Below, in pieces: positions 26,708 to 35,684 of a stretch of 35,684 nucleotides of DNA. Made by a program: the position numbers and the translations under genes. Position 1 is the first letter of the stretch; each line of letters opens with the position of its first letter. Under the pieces are notes generated by a model, which was not told where the DNA came from, ran no database searches, and saw only the letters and a program-made list of their open reading frames with translations. Location: positions 1-35,684 of the forward strand of contig JAMORJ010000053.1 of NCBI GenBank assembly GCA_027063595.1, read 5' to 3'. The DNA is from Nautiliaceae bacterium. GTDB lineage: Bacteria > Campylobacterota > Campylobacteria > Campylobacterales > Nautiliaceae.

Positions 26708-28214
26708 TGTTACGAGAATTGAAGGACATTTAAAAGTTGAAACCTTTATTGAAGGAAATAAGGTTGTAGATGCCAAAGCTCATGCCGATATGTATAGAGG
26801 AATCGAAAAAGCTTTAATTGGATATGATTATTTAGCTGCAATTCAGATTACTCAAAGAGCTTGTGGATGTTGTCCTTATGCTCACGCAGAAGCGGCGGCT
26901 TTGGCTATTGAAGATGCTTTGGATATTGAGCTTAATAAAAATGGAAAGCTTTTGAGAAATTTGATTATTGCAGGGTATAAAGTTAACGATTATGTTTTGC
27001 ATTTTTATACTTTAAGCTCTCTTGATTTTATAGATGTTACGGCTATTTTAAACTACAAGGGAAATAGTGATAAATTAAATCAATTTAAAGAGGTAGTAAA
27101 AAGAGAACTTCAATCAAAATCTATTTTTCCTTCTCCAATTTTTACAAATCGGTATAAAGGAAATTATTTAGAGTTAAAAGAACTAAATATTGCTTTAATT
27201 AATCACTATTTAGAACACTTTGAATTTCTAAGAAAATCAAATGAGCTTGTTAGAATTTTTGGTAGTAAAGCTCCTCATATGGTAAGTATTGAGGCGGGTG
27301 GAGTTACTACAAAGCCTACTCCTGAGAGAGTTTTAAAATATATTGAGCTTTTAAAAGAGGTAAAAAAATTTGTAGAGGAAAAATATATTCCAGATGTTTT
27401 GATTGTTGGAAGTCATTTTAAAGAGTATTTTAAAATTGGAAAGGGAGTTAATAATTTTTTGAGTGTTAATACGATTTTGGATTTAGATGGGAATTATCTG
27501 TTTTGGGATGGGTTTAGTAAAGATTTTAATATTCCTGAAAAGGTTGATCCAAACGAAATAATTGAGTATCAGGATTATTCTTATTACAAAAGAGATGGAG
27601 CATATAAACCTCTTGAATTACAAGAACTTTTGCCTTTAAGTTTAGAAGAATTTAAACAAAACAAAAAGAAATATTCATGGTCAAAAGCTCCAAGATATAA
27701 AGATGAAGTTGTAGAAGTTGGACCTGCTGCCGTGGTGATAAATAATTATTTAAGAGGGAATAAAAAAGTAGTCGATCTTGTTGATAAATTTAATAAAATG
27801 CTTGGAATTACGATAAAAGATTACAATTCGGTTATGGGTAGACATTTAAGCAGAGCTATTCTTTCAAAAATAATTGTAGAAAAACTTGAAGAGTGGATAA
27901 ATTTAGTAGATATTGATGAATTAGGATTTATTCAGTTAAAAAATGTTCCAAATAATGTAAGAGGAATTGGGCTAACGGAAGCTACGAGAGGAGTTTTGGC
28001 TCATTTTACTGATATAGGGGAAAATGGTTTTATTAGAAATTACGATATGGTTGTTCCTACTACTTGGAATATTTCTCCTCTTGATGGAAAGAATCGTCAT
28101 GGAGCACTTGAAGAGATGTTAATTGGAACAAAAGTTAAAGATCCTAAAAATCCAATTGAAATAGCGAGAATAATAAGAAGTATAGATCCTTGCCTTGCTT
28201 GTAGTGTCCATTAA
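26688..28214 (+). CDS. [NiFe] hydrogenase large subunit, ends at the conserved His (no C-terminal extension)
   Basis: DPVTRIEGHLKVE; L1 RACGCCPYAH; VPTTWNISPLD; L2 DPCLACSVH followed immediately by TAA. Confidence 0.93.
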   Translation: MKISIDPVTRIEGHLKVETFIEGNKVVDAKAHADMYRGIEKALIGYDYLAAIQITQRACGCCPYAHAEAAALAIEDALDIELNKNGKLLRNLIIAGYKVNDYVLHFYTLSSLDFIDVTAILNYKGNSDKLNQFKEVVKRELQSKSIFPSPIFTNRYKGNYLELKELNIALINHYLEHFEFLRKSNELVRIFGSKAPHMVSIEAGGVTTKPTPERVLKYIELLKEVKKFVEEKYIPDVLIVGSHFKEYFKIGKGVNNFLSVNTILDLDGNYLFWDGFSKDFNIPEKVDPNEIIEYQDYSYYKRDGAYKPLELQELLPLSLEEFKQNKKKYSWSKAPRYKDEVVEVGPAAVVINNYLRGNKKVVDLVDKFNKMLGITIKDYNSVMGRHLSRAILSKIIVEKLEEWINLVDIDELGFIQLKNVPNNVRGIGLTEATRGVLAHFTDIGENGFIRNYDMVVPTTWNISPLDGKNRHGALEEMLIGTKVKDPKNPIEIARIIRSIDPCLACSVH

Positions 28215-28224
28215 GGAGGGGAAA

Positions 28225-29151
28225 ATGAATAGAAGGGAATTTTTAAAAAAAGTATATGATTTTTTGGTAATGAGTTATCTTGGAAGTTTGATAACTTTTG
28301 AAGAACTTGATGCTTTGGAAAAAAGTATAAATAAACCTACTATTGTTTGGTTACATGCTCAAAGTTGCGATGGTTGTTCTACCTCTTTATTAGAAGGCGA
28401 AATTCCTTTTGAAGATATTTTGTTTAAATTTGCAAATATTGCTTTTCATCCTACTATTATGGCGGCGACTGGGGAAGAAGCATTGAAGCAATTGATTGAA
28501 GCGAAGGATGTAGGGGATTTTATTTTAGTTGTTGAAGGAGGAATTCCAGTTGCCATGCCTCATGCTTGTATTTTTGGGGATAGATTTATTACTGATTGGA
28601 TTATAGATCTTGCTAAAAAAGCAGATGTAGTAATAGCAGCTGGAACTTGTAGTAGTTTTACTGGAATTTGTGCGATGGATGGAATGTATACGGGAGATGT
28701 TAGTTTAAAAAGATTTTTACGAGATAACAATATTGAAACGCCGGTAGTTAATCTTCCAACTTGTCCAATGAAGCCTCATCATTTTTTATATGTATTTTTT
28801 TATTTTTTAAAAACCAAAAAACTTCCGCCTCTTGATAAAGAAAATAGACCTAAAGAAATTTTTGGAGAGACGGTTCATGATAGATGTATTTATTATCATG
28901 ATTATCAAGAGAAAATCTTTGCTAAGAAAATAGGAGATAGAGGTTGTTTATTTAAACTTGGTTGTCAAGGACCTGTAACTTATAACGATTGTGAAAAAAG
29001 TAGTTTTAGATATGATAAATACAATTGTATAAAATCAGGGCATCCTTGTATTGGATGTGGAAGTGAAAATTTTCCAAGGAAAATAATGTTTAAAAGATAT
29101 GATGATGAAAGAGAAATAAAAAAATATAAAGATTTTAAAAGGATTTTGTAA
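28225..29151 (+). CDS. [NiFe] hydrogenase small subunit with twin-arginine-like N-terminus (MNRREFLKK)
   Basis: [53 protein letters not shown] 28225 preceded by AAGGAGGGG. Confidence 0.92.
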   Translation: MNRREFLKKVYDFLVMSYLGSLITFEELDALEKSINKPTIVWLHAQSCDGCSTSLLEGEIPFEDILFKFANIAFHPTIMAATGEEALKQLIEAKDVGDFILVVEGGIPVAMPHACIFGDRFITDWIIDLAKKADVVIAAGTCSSFTGICAMDGMYTGDVSLKRFLRDNNIETPVVNLPTCPMKPHHFLYVFFYFLKTKKLPPLDKENRPKEIFGETVHDRCIYYHDYQEKIFAKKIGDRGCLFKLGCQGPVTYNDCEKSSFRYDKYNCIKSGHPCIGCGSENFPRKIMFKRYDDEREIKKYKDFKRIL

Positions 29152-30908
29152 TGATGGATTTAATAAAATCAAAAATCTTTTTTAAAATTGTTGTAATTCC
29201 TGCAATTATAATATCAATAGTTTTGATAGGAGCTTTTGTTTATTTGGTGTTATTTACTAATGACATGTTGAATACTCAAATAACTAATAAATTAAATGGT
29301 ATTATAAAAACTTATGAAACTTTTTCTAGGGATTCTATTGAAAAAGGTCAAAGACAAACTTTTCGAGGTGTACTTGATAATACAAAAAATATTCCCGGTG
29401 TTGTTGGTGTTTATGCTTATAGTAGAGAAAAATTAATGCTTTATAAGGATCATACAAAAACTGTAGGGCTTCCTTTTGTAAAAAAAGATGGAAAATTTTA
29501 CAATCCTAATTTGAAATATTATGAAAAAACGAATGGGCTTTGGATGAGACCAGATTGGTGGTATGTCGATTTGAAAGATTCTGTTGTTGGATGTAAATAT
29601 AAAAAAGAAGGAAATTGTGCCAAATGTCATTATGCTTTGCCAAATATTAATTTTAATAAAGATGGATTTGGCAAATTAAAACTTGATAAACATATGTTTT
29701 TAGTTGGATATAAAATTCCTGTTCAAAGTGATTGCATAAAATGTCATACTCATTGGAAGCTTGGAGAGAGTGCTGGTTATTTAGTAGTTAAAGTTGATGT
29801 TACTCCTGAAAGTAAAAAAATTGAAGCTTTAATTAATAAAGTTAAAATTTTTGTGTTTGTATTGTTTTTGATTGGTATTTTGGTGTTTGGTTTTATTGTA
29901 TTTGAAGTTGGTAAATTAAGAAGCGGTTTAGTAAAATTAAGAGATATTACACAAGATTTGGCAGAAGGTGAGGGTGATTTAACAAAAAGGGTAAATATTA
30001 CTTCAAAAGATGAATCTGGAGAAATTGCTAATAATTTAAATAAATTTATTGAAAAAATTCAAAATATTGTGGATGATTTGAAACATTCCGTAAATAATTC
30101 TATTTCTATTTCAAAAGAGCTTGAAAAGGCAATAAAAACAACTGAGGGTGTAATTGAAGAACAAGGAAAGTTAATTAATAAAAATAATTTGTTAACTTCT
30201 GAGATAAAAAAAGAGATAGATGAAACTACTTTAAATATTCAAAAAGCCTCAAAAGATATAGAAACGACTCAAAAAGTTTTAGATGAAATGGTAGGTAAAT
30301 TGAATAAAGTTATTGAAAAGATTCAATCCGAAGCTCAAGAAGAACTTGAACTTTTAAATAAAGCAACTGCTTTGGCTGAAAGATCTAGTGAAATAAGAGA
30401 TGTTTTAAATATTATTAAAGAAATTTCGGATCAAACTTCACTTCTTGCTCTTAATGCAGCAATTGAAGCGGCAAGAGCAGGAGAGCATGGAAGAGGATTT
30501 GCCGTTGTAGCGGAAGAAGTTAAAAAATTGGCCGAAAAAACTCAAAAAAGTTTAAATGATATCGATGCCGTTATTAATTTGATTGTTCAGGATATTTTGG
30601 ATATTGAAGAAAAAATAAAACACAATGCGGAAAGTTCGAAAGAAATTCTTGAAGTTTCAACTGAGTTGGCTCAAAAATCTCAAGAGAGTATGAAAAAACT
30701 TTATGAAACTATAAAAGCTACGAAAGAAGTTGAAAAGTCTTCTTATAAAGTTTTAGATGAAACTAAAGAACTTGCTTCCTTATCTACTTCAATGACAAAA
30801 GAATCTAACGTTTCAAAAGAAGTAGGAGAAAAAATTCAAAAAGTTTCGAATAATTTGATTGCTCTTATAAATAGATTAAAAGAAATTACTTCTAAATTTA
30901 AAACTTAA
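29151..30908 (+). CDS. Methyl-accepting chemotaxis protein with periplasmic domain carrying two heme-c motifs
   Basis: TM-periplasmic-TM-HAMP-MCP signalling domain ([37 protein letters not shown]); CAKCH (29616-29630) and CIKCH (29733-29747) between the TMs. Confidence 0.93.
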   Translation: MMDLIKSKIFFKIVVIPAIIISIVLIGAFVYLVLFTNDMLNTQITNKLNGIIKTYETFSRDSIEKGQRQTFRGVLDNTKNIPGVVGVYAYSREKLMLYKDHTKTVGLPFVKKDGKFYNPNLKYYEKTNGLWMRPDWWYVDLKDSVVGCKYKKEGNCAKCHYALPNINFNKDGFGKLKLDKHMFLVGYKIPVQSDCIKCHTHWKLGESAGYLVVKVDVTPESKKIEALINKVKIFVFVLFLIGILVFGFIVFEVGKLRSGLVKLRDITQDLAEGEGDLTKRVNITSKDESGEIANNLNKFIEKIQNIVDDLKHSVNNSISISKELEKAIKTTEGVIEEQGKLINKNNLLTSEIKKEIDETTLNIQKASKDIETTQKVLDEMVGKLNKVIEKIQSEAQEELELLNKATALAERSSEIRDVLNIIKEISDQTSLLALNAAIEAARAGEHGRGFAVVAEEVKKLAEKTQKSLNDIDAVINLIVQDILDIEEKIKHNAESSKEILEVSTELAQKSQESMKKLYETIKATKEVEKSSYKVLDETKELASLSTSMTKESNVSKEVGEKIQKVSNNLIALINRLKEITSKFKT

Positions 30909-33186
30909 ATTTATTAAGAGCTTCTTGAAGCTCTTTTATTATTTTTATGTCTGGAATTTTTTCTTTTTTTATTTTTTTTAAATTTTTAAAAGCTATTTTA
31001 TATATTCCATCTTCGTCAAAATATCCGCTTGAACCTTTTAGGTTGTGTAGAGCTTTGTAGATTTCTTCTTTGTTTTGTTCTTTAATGGCTTTTTCTAAAG
31101 TATTGATTGATTCTTGAGTATTTTTTATAAAAATATCTACTAAATTTTTAGCCTCTTCATAAGAAAAATCGAATTTTTTTACAATTTTGGTTATGATGTT
31201 TTTAGCGGTTGGAATGTATTTTTTTAATATATTTTGTAGTTGGGTAATATTTATTGGTTTTGTAATAATATCATCCATCGTTTCTAGAATTTTTTCTTTT
31301 TCTTCTGGTAGAATATGAGCTGTAAGAGCAATAATTGGAATGTTTTTTTTCTTTTTTATTTGTTTTGAAGCTTTTATTCCGTTTAGTTTTGGCATATTAA
31401 CATCCATTAAAAGTAGTTTATAGTCGTTATTTAAGGCTTTATCTATAGCTTCTTGACCATTTTTTGCAATATCTACAAATAATCCTAATTTTTGAAGTAT
31501 TTCTTTGAATAAATGAATGTTAAATTCATTATCTTCGACTAGTAAAACTTTTTCATTTTTAAAAATTATTTTTTCTTCTTGTTTTTTTTCTAAATTATAA
31601 AGTTTATAATAAAGTTCGTATAAATAGTTTGGAGTTTTTTCTATTACAATATCTGCTGGAGGAGTTGTAGATATTGTTAAATTTCCATTTTTTGTATCTA
31701 TTTCAAATTGTTCTAAAAATTTTGCTATTTCTTTTTCGTTTGTTTTTACGCTATTTATTTTTTCTTTTAATCTTTTTTTGTTGCATTCTTTAAGTGGCAA
31801 TTTAAAGTAAAATTCACTTCCTTTATTTATTTTGCTTTTGATTTTTAGTTTTCCTCCCATAAGTTCTATTAATTTTTTTGTAATTGGAAGTCCAAGTCCC
31901 GTTCCTTGGTATTGGTCTTTTTTATCACTTTGAATATAAGCTTTAAAGATATCGTCGATTTTATTTTTTGGAATGCCTTTTCCCGTATCTATTATTCTAA
32001 AAGTTAAATCTCTTTCCAAAATTACTTTTACTTCTCCTTTGTTTGTAAATTTTATTGCGTTGTTTATTAAATTTGTTAAAATTTGGGTGAGTCTTAATTC
32101 GTCGAACTTAAAACATTCTTTTGAAGTTTTTATTTCGAGTAAAAAATTTAAATCTTTTTTTTCAGCTAAAGGTTTTAAAGTATTAAAAACTTTGATAATT
32201 GTTAGGTATAGATTATTTGGTTCTATGTTTAATTCTAGTTTGTTTGCTTCTATTTTCGAAAAATCTAAAATCGTATTTAAGATATTTAGCATTGTATTTG
32301 AGGATTCTTTAATGATGTTTAAATATTTTTTTTGTTTTTCGTTTAAATTGGTTTGTTCTAACAGTTCGGTATATCCTATAATTGAGGTTAGGGGAGTTCT
32401 AAGTTCGTGCGAAATGTTTGCTAAAAATTGAGTTTTTAATTTTTGAGATTCTTCTGCTTTTTGTCTTGCTATTTCTAATTCTGTAATGTCGTTGAGAGTG
32501 AGAATCGAATATTGATTTTTAGAGAGCTTGAATGTGCTAATGAATAAAAGAAAATATTTTTTTTGATTTTTGCTTTCTAAGCAAACTTTGATAGGTTTTT
32601 TTAGAGGTTTGTTGAAATCTATCTTATGAATGCAATCTTTTAGCAAAAGATTTTTAAATTTATATTTTTCTCTAAATTCTTTTATGTTTTTGAGATTAAA
32701 AAATTTTAAGAAGGCTTTGTTTGCAAGAAATGGTTTGTTGTTTTTTCTAATTAAAATCATATTATTGGTATTATTTAAAGTATGGGCGAATAAAGCTTTT
32801 TCTTGAGCAAGTTTTTTTCTTGTTTCTATAAGTTTTGTAATGTCTTGTTTGATAGAAATAAAAGAGACTATTTTATCTTTCTCTTTTATAGGAGCTATAA
32901 CGCTATATACATAGTAAGCTTTTGCATCTTTTCTTTTGTTTTTTAAAATTCCTTCCCAAGTTTTTCCCTTTAATATGGTTTGCCACATATTTTCGAAAAC
33001 TTTTTTGGAAACGTCTGGATGTCTTATTATACTGTGAGGTTTTCCGATTAATTCTTCTTTAGAATATCCGCTTATTTCTTCAAATTTTTTGTTTACATAT
33101 GTTATTATTCCATTAGGATCGGTTATCGAGATTATAAAAGAGTTGTTGATGATATCAAAAAATTGTGGTAGAAATTTTTTTTTCAA
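30898..33186 (-). CDS. Soluble hybrid histidine kinase: Aer-type PAS, second PAS-like segment, HisKA, HATPase, receiver, HPt
   Basis: [60 protein letters not shown] (Aer-like PAS); [43 protein letters not shown]...[24 protein letters not shown]. Confidence 0.92.
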   Translation of the reverse strand: MKKKFLPQFFDIINNSFIISITDPNGIITYVNKKFEEISGYSKEELIGKPHSIIRHPDVSKKVFENMWQTILKGKTWEGILKNKRKDAKAYYVYSVIAPIKEKDKIVSFISIKQDITKLIETRKKLAQEKALFAHTLNNTNNMILIRKNNKPFLANKAFLKFFNLKNIKEFREKYKFKNLLLKDCIHKIDFNKPLKKPIKVCLESKNQKKYFLLFISTFKLSKNQYSILTLNDITELEIARQKAEESQKLKTQFLANISHELRTPLTSIIGYTELLEQTNLNEKQKKYLNIIKESSNTMLNILNTILDFSKIEANKLELNIEPNNLYLTIIKVFNTLKPLAEKKDLNFLLEIKTSKECFKFDELRLTQILTNLINNAIKFTNKGEVKVILERDLTFRIIDTGKGIPKNKIDDIFKAYIQSDKKDQYQGTGLGLPITKKLIELMGGKLKIKSKINKGSEFYFKLPLKECNKKRLKEKINSVKTNEKEIAKFLEQFEIDTKNGNLTISTTPPADIVIEKTPNYLYELYYKLYNLEKKQEEKIIFKNEKVLLVEDNEFNIHLFKEILQKLGLFVDIAKNGQEAIDKALNNDYKLLLMDVNMPKLNGIKASKQIKKKKNIPIIALTAHILPEEKEKILETMDDIITKPINITQLQNILKKYIPTAKNIITKIVKKFDFSYEEAKNLVDIFIKNTQESINTLEKAIKEQNKEEIYKALHNLKGSSGYFDEDGIYKIAFKNLKKIKKEKIPDIKIIKELQEALNKFKF
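30916..30945 (+). terminator. Intrinsic terminator of hydrogenase-MCP transcript, inside the 3' coding end of the convergent kinase
   Basis: AAGAGCTTC-TT-GAAGCTCTT followed by TTATTATTTTT. Confidence 0.7.
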
Positions 33187-33225
33187 AAAAATCCTTTTTA
33201 TTTAAATTATACCAAAAAGGTTTAC

Positions 33226-33864
33226 ATGTTAAAAGCAATTAATTTAGCGCATAAATTTGATTATTTGTTGTTTGAAAGTGTTGACTTAGAGGTAAAACCA
33301 AAAGAAAAAATAGCAATCGTTGGGAGTAGCGGAAGCGGGAAGTCTACTCTTTTGCATATTCTTTCAACTTTTTTAAAACCAAATAGAGGAGAAGTTTTTA
33401 TAGATGAGAGAAATATTTATTCTTTAAGCGAGGAAGAGTTAATTAAAATAAGAAGAGAAAAAATTGGAATAGTTTTTCAATTTCATTATCTTTTTAGTAC
33501 TTTTAGCGCGTATGAAAATTTAAAAGTAGCGGCTCTTCTTAGCAATAAAAAAATAGATTTTAAATTGTTAAAAAGACTTAAAATAGAAAATGTAATTTAT
33601 CAAAACGTTCAAACTCTCTCTGGAGGACAACAGCAAAGAGTAAGTATAGCAAGAGTTTTGAGTAAAAAGCCAAAAATTATTTTTGCTGATGAGCCTACTG
33701 GAAATCTTGATATGGAGAACGCTTTGGAAGTGATTGAGGTTATGTTTGAATATTGTGAAAAAAACAATGCTTCTTTAATTACCGTAACTCATGATATTGA
33801 AATAGCAAAAAAATTTGATAAAGTTTACGAATTAAAAAACAAAAGGTTAAATTTTTGGAGTTAA
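33226..33864 (+). CDS. ABC transporter ATP-binding protein (LolD/MacB-like)
   Basis: Walker A VGSSGSGKSTLL, signature LSGGQQQRVSIARVL, Walker B IIFADEPTGNLD. Confidence 0.93.
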   Translation: MLKAINLAHKFDYLLFESVDLEVKPKEKIAIVGSSGSGKSTLLHILSTFLKPNRGEVFIDERNIYSLSEEELIKIRREKIGIVFQFHYLFSTFSAYENLKVAALLSNKKIDFKLLKRLKIENVIYQNVQTLSGGQQQRVSIARVLSKKPKIIFADEPTGNLDMENALEVIEVMFEYCEKNNASLITVTHDIEIAKKFDKVYELKNKRLNFWS

Positions 33865-34619
33865 TTGAATTTTTAACGCCGGTAAATGTAGTTACTTTTT
33901 TGTTATTATTTATCAGGATAAGTGCTTTGTTTTCTTTTTTGCCTTTTTTTAATTATATGAATATTCCAGTGGTTGCTAAGGCCGCTTTTAGTTTTTGGTT
34001 AACTATTTTATTTTTTCCGATTGTGCCAAAAGTTAATTTTGAAATTAATCTTATTAATTTAATTTTAGCTATTTTTAACGAGGTTGCTTTTGGTTTTTTT
34101 GTGGGAATGGCTCTTAATTTAATGTTTGATGTCTTGAAATATGGAGCCGAACAAATAAGCTTTGTAATGGGTTTTACAATGGCAAATGTAATCGATCCAA
34201 ATTTTGGAGGGCAATCTACTATAGTTGCTCAATTTTTTATTTGGGTAGCGATTTTAATTTTTCTCTCTTTTGGGGGCGATCATTTGGAGATTTTATTAAT
34301 TAGCGATATAATGAAAAAGTTGCCTTTTGGAGCGTTTTTTAATTACCATAGCGTATATGAATATTTTTTGGTTTATATGAAAAAATATTTTTTATTGGGA
34401 GTTGGTTTTGCTTTTCCAATTTTAGCGATTTCTCTTATGGCTGATATAATTTTTGCTATGATTATGAAAACGATGCCTCAATTTAATCTGCTTGTTGTGG
34501 GATTTCCTATAAAAATTTTCGTTTCTTTTCTTGTTTTAATGGCGATTTTGGGTAGTATGATGGTAATGTTTTCAAATGAATTAAAAGAAGCTTTTAGAGC
34601 CGTTTTAGCTTTTGTTTGA
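33855..34619 (+). CDS. fliR: Flagellar biosynthetic protein FliR (TTG start)
   Basis: FliR-like topology; VGMALNLMFDVLKYGAEQISFVMGFTMANVIDPNFGGQSTIVAQF. Confidence 0.92.
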   Translation: MELIEFLTPVNVVTFLLLFIRISALFSFLPFFNYMNIPVVAKAAFSFWLTILFFPIVPKVNFEINLINLILAIFNEVAFGFFVGMALNLMFDVLKYGAEQISFVMGFTMANVIDPNFGGQSTIVAQFFIWVAILIFLSFGGDHLEILLISDIMKKLPFGAFFNYHSVYEYFLVYMKKYFLLGVGFAFPILAISLMADIIFAMIMKTMPQFNLLVVGFPIKIFVSFLVLMAILGSMMVMFSNELKEAFRAVLAFV

Positions 34620-35129
34620 AAATCTATAAGGAACTGAGAGTAGTTTTATTTTTTTAAAGAACTCTATAAATTTATCAATTAGTTTTTTGTCTTTTTCTAT
34701 TAAGATGTATTCGTAATTTTTAAAAAAAGCGCTTACTGAATAATTAGCGCTTCCAATGATTAGATATTTATTGTCTACGATGCTCATTTTTATGTGCATT
34801 TTCGCTTTTTTTCCGTTTTTATAGTTTTTTCCACTTAAGAGATATACTTTGATATTTTTAATTGCCGCTAAATTTGGAATGACGCTATAGCGATATTTTG
34901 CTTCTTTTTTATCTGCTATGATTTCTATTTGCGCGCCGTTTTTTGCCGCAATTTTTAAAGCTTTTGCTAATTTTTTATTTGTAAAGGTATAAATTATCAT
35001 TTTAATGTTTTTAGCGTGAGAGAATAAATTATAAAGTCTTTTTTGAGCAATTTCTCCTTCCATTGGCATAAAGTAAACTTCTTGGGCAAAAAGAATTGCT
35101 CCTATTAGGATAAGGAGTATTTTTTTCAA
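34605..35129 (-). CDS. Secreted phospholipase D-like / Nuc-type protein with single HKD motif
   Basis: N-terminal signal-like MKKILLILIGAILFA; HIKMSIVDNKYLIIGSANYS. Confidence 0.88.
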   Translation of the reverse strand: MKKILLILIGAILFAQEVYFMPMEGEIAQKRLYNLFSHAKNIKMIIYTFTNKKLAKALKIAAKNGAQIEIIADKKEAKYRYSVIPNLAAIKNIKVYLLSGKNYKNGKKAKMHIKMSIVDNKYLIIGSANYSVSAFFKNYEYILIEKDKKLIDKFIEFFKKIKLLSVPYRFSNKS

Positions 35130-35175
35130 ATTTGCTCCTTTTTTAATATAATTATATAAAAAAACAAGGCGGGAG

Positions 35176-35684
35176 ATGAGAGTTTTACTAATTAGCGAAA
35201 ACGTGACTATTCAAAAACTTTTTAAATTAGCGGCTGAAAAAAGAGGCGATGAAATAGAAATAGGCGGTAAAGATTATTTGCCAGAAGGTGAGTTTGACGT
35301 TGTTTTCGTAGATAACGAAATATTAGATGAAGAATTGTTAAATAATTTAAAATCGACCTTTAATAATGCTAAGTTTGTATTGATTTTAGGAAAAAATGAA
35401 GAGAAAAAAGATGGATTTGATGAATATTTAATAAAACCTTTTTTACCTACGGATTTGATTGCTCTGCTTGATAATATATTAAATTCTCCTTCTCAAGAAA
35501 ATTTTTCAGACGATTTTGATATTGAGGATTTAGATAGTTTGGATATAGATAATGAGGCTTCAGATGATTTTGATATAGGGGATATTGACGATGTGTTTGT
35601 AGATGATGAAGAGTTAAATACTGAAAGTTTGGATGATGATATTGAAGAAGATGTGGAAGTAAACGCAGATGAACTAATAAAAGA
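35176..35684 (+). CDS. Receiver-like protein with strongly acidic low-complexity region (truncated at window end)
   Basis: GGGAG RBS; MRVLLISENVTIQKLFKLAAEKRGD...DVVFVDNEILD...EYLIKPFLPTDLI then DDFDIEDLDSLDIDNEASDDFDIGDIDDVFVDDEEL; not in ORF track because it lacks an in-window stop. Confidence 0.75.
   Translation, partial: MRVLLISENVTIQKLFKLAAEKRGDEIEIGGKDYLPEGEFDVVFVDNEILDEELLNNLKSTFNNAKFVLILGKNEEKKDGFDEYLIKPFLPTDLIALLDNILNSPSQENFSDDFDIEDLDSLDIDNEASDDFDIGDIDDVFVDDEELNTESLDDDIEEDVEVNADELIK

Noticed and set aside
28195-28224. Extended start of small subunit at 28195 (MLVVSIKEGK...)
   Set aside because: Overlaps the large-subunit end and lacks an RBS; ATG at 28225 has AAGGAGGGG at proper spacing and starts the RREFLK motif.
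31973-32431. Plus-strand 152-aa ORF opposite the hybrid kinase
   Set aside because: Hydrophobic Phe/Ser/Lys-rich shadow of HisKA/HATPase coding sequence.
1-35684. CRISPR array, IS element, prophage or canonical defence island
   Set aside because: No regularly spaced direct repeats, transposase/integrase, or recognised defence gene set found by eye; the Uma2-like and PD-(D/E)XK-like genes are isolated.

Overview
AT-rich, gene-dense window that looks like a chromosomal segment of a thermophilic, H2-oxidising Campylobacterota (Nautiliales-like: Nautilia/Caminibacter/Lebetimonas; inferred from protein content, no search run). Recognisable content: CiaB-family metalloprotein; HdeD; two tandem carboxy(nor)spermidine/saccharopine-dehydrogenase paralogs flanking a PRTase; KamA-like radical SAM protein; AguB; a very compact same-strand gene run (aguB-DGC-rpe-Uma2-trpF-FIST/GGDEF/EAL-NFACT-small-cdsA-dxr-nuclease-like-HAD); porCDAB; a CorA transporter; luxS; an SLC13-like permease; rpsB-tsf; a [NiFe] hydrogenase pair followed directly by a chemoreceptor with two periplasmic CxxCH heme-c motifs and a convergent Aer-type-PAS hybrid histidine kinase; an ABC ATPase; fliR; a PLD-like protein; and the start of an acidic receiver-like protein. 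Most interesting: (1) the large-subunit-first [NiFe] hydrogenase with no C-terminal maturation peptide, abutting a di-heme-c chemoreceptor, a candidate H2/redox-taxis module inserted between tsf and the ABC-fliR genes; (2) a corA 5' leader with mutually exclusive hairpins, one sequestering a perfect Shine-Dalgarno (riboswitch-like layout); (3) a frameshifted superoxide-reductase relic between luxS and corA, absent from the ORF track; (4) a 9-bp inverted repeat spanning the hydrogenase start codon; (5) a structured rpsB leader; (6) a 106/108-nt identical patch in two otherwise diverged dehydrogenases, suggesting gene conversion. No rRNA, tRNA, CRISPR array or IS element was recognised.
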